Shown: positions 44,154-47,797 of the stretch, one piece after another
Position numbering within the stretch: position 1 is the first letter of the stretch
Layout of the letters: every line of letters starts with the position of its first letter
Assembly: GCF_001949145.1 (NCBI RefSeq)
Contig: NW_019091798.1
Span: 1 to 47,797, forward strand
Direction of reading: 5' to 3'
Origin: Acanthaster planci
Lineage: Eukaryota > Echinodermata > Asteroidea > Valvatida > Acanthasteridae
Length of the DNA stretch: 47,797 bases
Position numbers and translations under genes: made by a program
The notes under the pieces: generated by a model
Told to the model about the DNA's origin: nothing
The model's database searches: none
What the model saw: only the letters and a program-made list of their open reading frames with translations

Positions 44154-45230
44154 GTGAGCGGGGCCTTGTATTTAGCCTCGGCCAACCTAAGGGCGTTCGC
44201 TCCTACCAAACCCATTGTGTCTGGTGACGAGCCATTCAAAACCGTCACTAGGGACAATGGGGTCACATTACAATCGTCAGACAGAGTTTCCTTTCAGTCG
44301 TACATTGATTCATTTACAAATGTCCACCCTGCAAAAGAAGTTATCTCAGCATCCCGTATCTCTAATGGAAGAATCGCAATTTACTGGAGCTCGATGGAGG
44401 TCGTCATGGACGCTGTTCAATATGGACTTAACCGTGACGGTTCCTTTCTTGAACTTACCTCTGTTATCTGTCCAACAACTCGTATCACCCTGTCTAATGT
44501 ATACCCTGAAATTCCCAATTTCATCTTCATCAATAACCTCTCAACTCCTGTAAGGTTGTTTCCCAAATTGGGCCCATTCCGCTGGGATTCTAAAATAAGG
44601 AACTATCTCACAAAATGTACTTCCGTCGTCACGTCTAAGGCCTGATCAATGACAACATAAGCCCCTCCCTCCACCACCACATGAATATTTCCTGCAATGG
44701 AGTGAACTACCGTGTATTCTTGTCGACCGAATCCGTGCGGTGTTTCAACTGCGGGGAATTTGGCCACATCAGCCGGGCCTGCAAAAAAGAACTTCCTAAC
44801 CCTTAACCCCGCCCCCATTCCCACTGACAACCCTCTCAACCCTCCCCCAGTTTTGTACATAGCAAAGCTGACCCTAGACACCCCTCAAAGAAATCTAAAC
44901 CTTCCTCATCTCCGGCTCCCGAACAAGGCGACGCTGCTTCTGCGGCCCCGGGCTCGGCGGCTCCGTCGGGACCTAGTGCCTCGGCCAGGTCCGCTGCCCC
45001 GTCTGCAGGGGGCGGTGACCCCCGCAGGTGCCGCGTATGGGGTTCCCGCTTCTGCTCCGGCGTCTGTTGGGGCAGACGGCGGGGCCCCTCGCTCGGTTTC
45101 CGCGGGGCCTCCTGCGAGAGGTGCCGGCGGGACCGCCCCGGGTTGTTCTGCGGGGACTGCACCGTTGCCACTGGCGTCTGCTGGAGGCGATGGATCGGCC
45201 CCCTAGTGGGGGGGGGGAACTGTCGAGCAC
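44154..45230 (+). pseudogene. LINE ORF1-like protein with CCHC zinc knuckle
   Basis: The 44154-44645 frame (no ATG at its start) has an RRM-like part: 'RIAIYWSSMEVVMDAVQYGL', 'TRITLSNVYPEIPNFIFINN' and 'LFPKLGPFRW'. After a frame change near 44640 another frame reads into a CCHC zinc knuckle at 44741-44782 (C-x2-C-x4-H-x4-C in 'CFNCGEFGHISRAC'). This is followed by a GC-rich Ser/Pro/Ala-rich tail to about 45230. The order (substrate-binding fold, knuckle, low-complexity tail) fits ORF1 of Tx1/L1-like or related LINEs. No ORF2 follows, so the element is truncated. The subclass is uncertain. Confidence 0.6.
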
Positions 45231-45500
45231 ACTTTGACCTTGAAATATAGCACAATTTGACCTTGAGAGATGGTGGCATTAATATGCATAAGTATAATAA
45301 TTATAATATGATATTGATATGAATAGGAATGAGGTATAGGATGAAAAATTCTGGCACAGATTGACCTTTGGTAATGGATAGGCATAAGGTCAGAAAGTCT
45401 GGCACAGGTTGATTCTGGTGTATGGGATAAAATGGGAATAAAACATAGAACGGGGTAAAAAGTTTGGGTACAATTTGACTGTGTTTATGATAAAGAAAAT
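45231..45500 (+). repeat. Degenerate tandem repeat, unit roughly 60-80 bases
   Basis: Words such as 'gcacagattgacctt', 'gcacaatttgacctt', 'gcacaggttgattct' and 'gtacaatttgactgt' recur, each followed by 'gg.ataggataaggt'-like text. This looks like an old tandem array. Confidence 0.6.
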
Positions 45501-46389
45501 AGTGAGTGAGTGGAAGGTGTGACGTCATGGAAAAATGCCAACGGGCCTACAGGAGGTCCAAAAGTAATTAGGAAGTAGGAAGCGATAATCCCTAAACAAA
45601 AGGACCGTACTTGCTGCCGGGTTGTGACGTCAGTTGGGAATTTTTAACACGTAGCAAGGGGGTAAATTTATTCGTCGTGCTGTGGAATATTGTGCAGAGG
45701 TTCCGGCCGATATCCAAACTGATAATTATTATTCGATAGTCATACCGATAAGTATAATACAAACAAATTCAGTGGACTTCACATATTGGTTTCTGGTAGG
45801 TTGGTACTGGTACCGTTTTATTTCCCGTTGTTCATTTTTTACAATTATTATCTCAGTAATTTTAAGAATTACTCCATGGGCGATTACTGGAAGTTTGTTA
45901 ACATTGAATTCAGAGGCATTACATGTACTCATTCCTTTTGGAACCATTTGTCTCTACAGACTGTTATCATTTAGGCATGCTCCTCTTCGTCATGAAACAG
46001 TCCGATAATTTTTCGGCAAAACTCTATTCAAGGCTTTGTTAACGTTCATGTCTTTATCAAGTTTTCCATCGAGATCATCCACAATGTCCTTTCTGAGTTT
46101 CATTTTCCCTAAAATATAGGTAACTTGACAGGAACTCCTTATAGTTGTCAAAAAAGTCTTGACTGCCTAGAGGGTCTTTCTGTTTGCCTTCTTCCTGGCT
46201 AGCTATTCATCCATGTCTTCGCTGACGTACTAGTCATCCCCCTCATCTCCCTATGTGTTTCTCTAGCTTCAGCCAGCCAATCTTAGTAGGCGGCATTGTC
46301 TTCATCCAAGGCTTCTTCATCGACCTCCTCAACGGAATCCGAGTTTTCGTCAACTTAAATGACAAGAAACAAATGAAATCGTTCAATGT
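45501..46389. other. Unassigned DNA
   Basis: Two TGACGTCA-type sites (about 45521 and 45626). The 45682-46008 plus frame is hydrophobic (Ile/Phe/Trp-rich) but AT-driven and unrecognised. No gene is called. Confidence 0.4.
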
Positions 46390-46796
46390 ATCCTAAATAT
46401 GTATTTTTGCGTTGGGGAGATGTTAATTATATATCACGGGTTTGCCCTTACCTAACGTATATTAATAAGTAGTGTATGCTCAGTGCCTGTCCGAGAGCTT
46501 GCGGAAAAAACCTCAAAAACTTACTCGGGTGGGACTCGAACCCACGACCTCCCATACATCTTGAAAAAAGTTCGCGGTACCCGCTGCTTCATCGGACCGG
46601 CCAGCCGACCCCGGCAAGCTCGGTGGTCGAGTGGTTAAAACATCTGCACTAGTAAGCAGGAGGTCGTGGGTTCGAGTCCCACCCGAGTAAGTTTGTGAGG
46701 TTTTTTCCGCAAGCTCTCGGACAAGCACTGAGCACACAGTGCTTATTAATATACGTTGGGTAAAGGCAAACCCATTATATATAATATCCTAAATAT
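46390..46796. mobile_element. Foldback element with tRNA-like boxes, flanked by an 11-bp direct repeat
   Basis: Arms 46438-46552 and 46659-46773 are near-perfect reverse complements (~115 bases each) separated by ~106 bases. Each arm contains a pol III B-box-like 'ggttcgagtccc' within 'gtcgtgggttcgagtcccac'. The whole is bounded by the direct repeat atcctaaatat at 46390-46400 and 46786-46796, a plausible target-site duplication. The open frame 46737-46513 lies within the structure and is not a gene. Confidence 0.75.
46615..46690 (+). repeat. tRNA-derived (SINE-like) segment
   Basis: 'caagctcggtggtcgagtgg' gives an A box, 'tctgc' and 'gcagg' make an anticodon-type stem around an eight-base loop (actagtaa), and 'gtgggttcgagtcccac' is a full T arm. 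The eight-base loop and poor acceptor pairing argue for a tRNA-derived SINE head rather than a working tRNA. Confidence 0.6.
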
Positions 46797-46996
46797 ACAC
46801 GTATTTACTGCCTCTGAGGGCGCTGTTTAGCTGCTGCCAGCTGCGAAAAATTCGCTCCAGGAAAGTATCCAAAAAACCTGTTTTACACTTCAGCGATTGT
46901 CATAACTTTTCAACTGGTAACACCTTGACTCGTCGTACAACTCTGGGACTTGTTTCGATCTTTATCGTCCTTTCCTAGTCTGAAGAAAACTGTACG

Positions 46997-47509
46997 ATGT
47001 TTTTTCTCATCACACTAACAGTGAGTCTTGTTCAGGTAGGCCTTATACTAACCTGCATCCCTAGTAACCAGCCAGTGAAAGACGCCAACTTGATTGGTAT
47101 GCTAATGTTGCAGACAAAAAACGATTCTACAAATGACGCAACCCTTATTGGGAGCGATATCACCACCTATAATATGTCAGTACCAGGTACGCCTTGTACT
47201 CCTGTGCGATATTCCAGATCTGAACTTCTTGCACTGAGACACAGCCATGGCCACCCGAATATGAACCGTATATCCCCTGATATTCATCTGTCACTCATGG
47301 AACTTGGACTTCGTCGATATAGAGGTCGGCGTGCTGGTTGTCACCCCACCAGCGAACCAGCCAAACCGCCTCAAAACTGCAGACCACGGCAATATCAGAA
47401 CTTGCTAATGCACGTAGCTCTGTGGAACACTCACTCTGTCTGTAACAAACAATTAATGGTATGCGATTTCACACTATCAAATAATATTTACATCATGTTC
47501 CTGACGTGA
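46997..47509 (+). pseudogene. N-terminal fragment of a LINE ORF2 (pre-endonuclease and start of endonuclease)
   Basis: The frame of 170 codons begins with a hydrophobic Met-led stretch. It then has 'RYSRSELLALRH', 'LMELGLRRYRGRRAGC' and a final 'VALWNTHSVCNKQLMVCDF' with '..NNIYIMFLT', which leads into the apurinic endonuclease domain of CR1/L2-type LINEs ('N.hSh.NK' and the first strand before 'TET'). It stops exactly there. No endonuclease core or RT follows, so this is a 3'-truncated or rearranged piece, or a host gene that took up this head. The former is more likely. Confidence 0.65.
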
Positions 47510-47549
47510 GTGCATCGACTGGCAAAAGTGGTTCCTAAGTCGCTCTCTT

Positions 47550-47591
47550 AAGAGTGAATGCCACCCTGTGTCGGCAGTGGCATTCACTCTT
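47550..47591. repeat. 15-bp stem hairpin
   Basis: aagagtgaatgccac (47550-47564) pairs exactly with gtggcattcactctt (47577-47591) across a 12-base loop. A second 'agtgaat' lies just after. Function unknown. Confidence 0.7.
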
Positions 47592-47797
47592 TATTGAGTG
47601 AATTTTAGAAGAGTGTCTTTCATTACATGCCACTGATAGACCTATAAAGATTTCAAAAATAAAATATCCTTGAGCAACTGTTTGTAGTTCGACTTTTTAA
47701 ATTTTTTTCAGTCTTTTCGTTATTCTGAAATCACAATCAAGAATCAATAAATGAGTCACTGCTGACATCCCTCCACAAGCCCGGACCACTTTATCTG

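Noticed and set aside
44712-45206. 164-codon Ala/Pro/Gly-rich plus frame and its minus-strand partners
   Set aside because: The GC-rich composition keeps several frames open. The zinc-knuckle frame is the one with a real signature.
46620-46692. Functional tRNA-Thr(AGT) gene
   Set aside because: The anticodon loop would be eight bases, acceptor-stem pairing is poor, and the same boxes occur in an inverted copy, so a tRNA-derived repeat fits better.
46513-46737. 74-codon minus frame (SGGTRTHDLLL-type wording)
   Set aside because: It is a reading of the tRNA-like inverted repeat. Similar frames arise wherever such SINEs are translated.
47550-47591. A known microRNA of the miR-183/263 type
   Set aside because: The arms share only short words with that family and the seed does not match. 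It is kept only as an unassigned hairpin.

Overview
The window is eukaryotic, repeat-rich, AT-leaning DNA, most likely from a marine invertebrate. This rests on one intron-containing gene with GT...AG splice sites, many decayed retroelement pieces of metazoan type (DIRS-like, Penelope-like, LINE), a P2X7-type zinc domain, and an endogenous Polinton/Maverick-like virus. A cephalochordate or hemichordate is possible, but the species cannot be fixed from the sequence alone. There is no bacterial operon structure.

Layout. Bases 1-4.9 kb and 7.5-9.45 kb hold diverged copies of a dispersed/tandem repeat rich in two palindromes (TGACGTCA and CACGTG). A DIRS-like retroelement (gag and RT-RNase H remains, minus strand, 9.45-12.0 kb) interrupts this array and is followed by a Penelope-like RT fragment (12.2-13.8 kb, plus strand). 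From 16.2 to 25.6 kb the same repeat returns, mostly in the opposite orientation. It is interrupted by a LINE tail (17.0-17.3 kb), a MITE-like element (17.6-18.1 kb), and a segment bounded by two ~178-bp inverted copies (18.65 and 21.6 kb) that encloses a P2X7-type zinc-binding-domain gene or pseudogene.

The best host gene is a two-exon type II membrane protein with a DxD motif, probably a glycosyltransferase (26.6-28.3 kb). Two broken fragments of the same family lie at 28.45 kb and 43.27 kb. A 430-bp compound pentanucleotide microsatellite sits at 31.76-32.19 kb.

From about 32.4 to 41.1 kb lies the most interesting unit: a decayed Polinton/Maverick-like (adintovirus-like) element. It carries remnants of a protein-primed family B DNA polymerase, a retroviral-type integrase with a C-terminal tail, a double jelly-roll-type major capsid protein, an A32-like packaging ATPase, a zinc-ribbon protein and several small conserved virion/membrane proteins. 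At its left end is a striking protein built of xxC triplets. Most genes run on the minus strand, with the integrase and the Cys-rich gene on plus. Nearly all are broken by frameshifts, stops or internal deletions, so this is a molecular fossil. Shared A/T-rich start-proximal motifs and an inverted 15-mer at the two ends support treating it as one unit.

The right part (41.1-47.8 kb) holds unassigned DNA, a 49-bp perfect palindrome, a LINE ORF1 with a zinc knuckle, a long inverted repeat carrying tRNA-like promoter boxes flanked by an 11-bp direct repeat, and the N-terminal piece of a LINE ORF2.
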